This document shows positions 6,216 to 6,379 of a stretch of DNA of 6,379 nucleotides, one piece after another (positions within the stretch are counted from its first letter, which is position 1; each line of letters begins with the position of its first letter). The position numbers were made by a program, and so were the translations under genes. Origin of the DNA: an uncultured Porphyromonadaceae bacterium (GTDB lineage Bacteria; Bacteroidota; Bacteroidia; Bacteroidales; Paludibacteraceae); contig CALEJM010000063.1 of assembly GCA_937898265.1 (NCBI GenBank), positions 1 through 6,379 on the forward strand. The letters are read 5' to 3'. A model generated the notes under the pieces. The model worked only from the letters and a program-made list of their open reading frames with translations, was not told the origin of the DNA and ran no database searches.

Positions 6216-6252
6216 AAGGGCTGACGGCAACTCCGTCGGCCCTTTGTTTTTT
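6216..6252 (+). terminator. Rho-independent terminator after the peptide transporter
   Basis: A 12-bp stem, AAGGGCTGACGG (6216-6227) with CCGTCGGCCCTT (6233-6244), has one T-G wobble and a 5-nt loop. It is followed by TG and six T residues. It is a strong, typical terminator placed 22 bp after the stop codon. On the opposite strand the T tract is poor, so it is mainly one-directional. Confidence 0.88.
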
Positions 6253-6261
6253 CATCAACCG

Positions 6262-6379
6262 TCATTTTAGAGCGTCTGGTTTCATCTTGTAAGCATTGCA
6301 CTGCGGGAAGTCGGGGGGTGCCGCTATGGTTTGCTTAAAGACTGTAAGCAAACAAGTAAATTTCATAGTATCAGCGACC
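6262..6379 (-). CDS. Short open frame, possibly the 3' end of a convergent gene
   Basis: On the minus strand a frame stays open from the right window edge to TGA at 6264-6262. It has an internal ATG at 6366 giving 34 residues: MKFTCLLTVF followed by a Pro- and Lys-containing tail ending KMKPDALK. I do not recognise it. It could be the C-terminus of a gene entering from the right, a tiny protein, or chance. An inverted repeat lies inside it, which argues for non-coding DNA. No promoter or terminator is evident for it. Confidence 0.2.
   Translation of the reverse strand, partial: VADTMKFTCLLTVFKQTIAAPPDFPQCNAYKMKPDALK
6329..6353. repeat. Perfect 9-bp inverted repeat near the right edge
   Basis: GTTTGCTTA (6329-6337) and TAAGCAAAC (6345-6353) are perfect inverted copies with a 7-bp spacer. 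Allowing one mismatch, the arms extend to 12 bp around a single central base. There is no T tract after it, so it is not a standard terminator. A near-miss -7 element, TAAATTTC (6357-6364), lies just to the right, so an operator for a gene beyond the window is one option. Confidence 0.5.

Noticed and set aside
1..6379. CRISPR array, tRNA or rRNA gene, IS element or riboswitch
   Set aside because: No regularly spaced repeats, tRNA-like cloverleaf, transposase or terminal inverted repeats were seen on reading both strands; leaders are too short for riboswitches.

Overview
The window looks like Bacteroidales DNA, most likely Prevotella-like and gut or rumen type. Genes start without Shine-Dalgarno sequences, behind A-rich leaders. 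Good matches to the Bacteroidetes sigma-ABfr promoter (-7 TAnnTTTG, -33 TTG/TTTG) lie in front of three genes. The protein types (a DUF454 membrane protein, a Bacteroidetes-style NHRDIVxD acyltransferase and an NMGERFGYY-type peptide transporter) also fit. Genus is inference only.

Layout. (1) 1-874 is the interior of a sugar-type MFS transporter, cut by the window edge at its 5' end and by a junction near 850-874 at its 3' end. (2) 848-1345, minus strand, is the N-terminal half of phosphate acetyltransferase (pta), which loses its C-terminal half at the same junction. Two unrelated genes meet tail to tail, both broken, so this is a rearrangement breakpoint or an assembly chimera. (3) 1346-1484 is a divergent promoter region for pta and for a regulator. 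(4) 1485-2078 encodes an orphan OmpR/PhoB-type winged-helix protein with no receiver domain; its C-terminal half resembles a shortened, catalytically dead histidine-kinase ATPase fold. (5) 2079-2178 carries CTTAA direct repeats at 11-bp spacing, a typical OmpR-family operator layout. (6) 2179-3198 is one frame joining a complete DUF454/YbaN inner-membrane protein to a signal-peptide-like helix and a predicted outer-membrane barrel. (7) After a strong terminator and a near-consensus promoter come a PlsC-like acyltransferase (3356-4495) and, 33 bp later, a POT-family peptide transporter (4529-6193) with very different proline codon use. (8) A terminator follows, then about 125 bp holding a short open frame on the minus strand and a perfect 9-bp inverted repeat.

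How the genes may work together. The regulator, the operator-like repeats and the fused membrane gene form a plausible module in which an unusual one-component regulator controls an envelope protein; this is a hypothesis. The acyltransferase (membrane phospholipid synthesis) and the peptide transporter are probably housekeeping functions and may share a transcript. Everything left of about 874 may come from a different genomic location than the rest.
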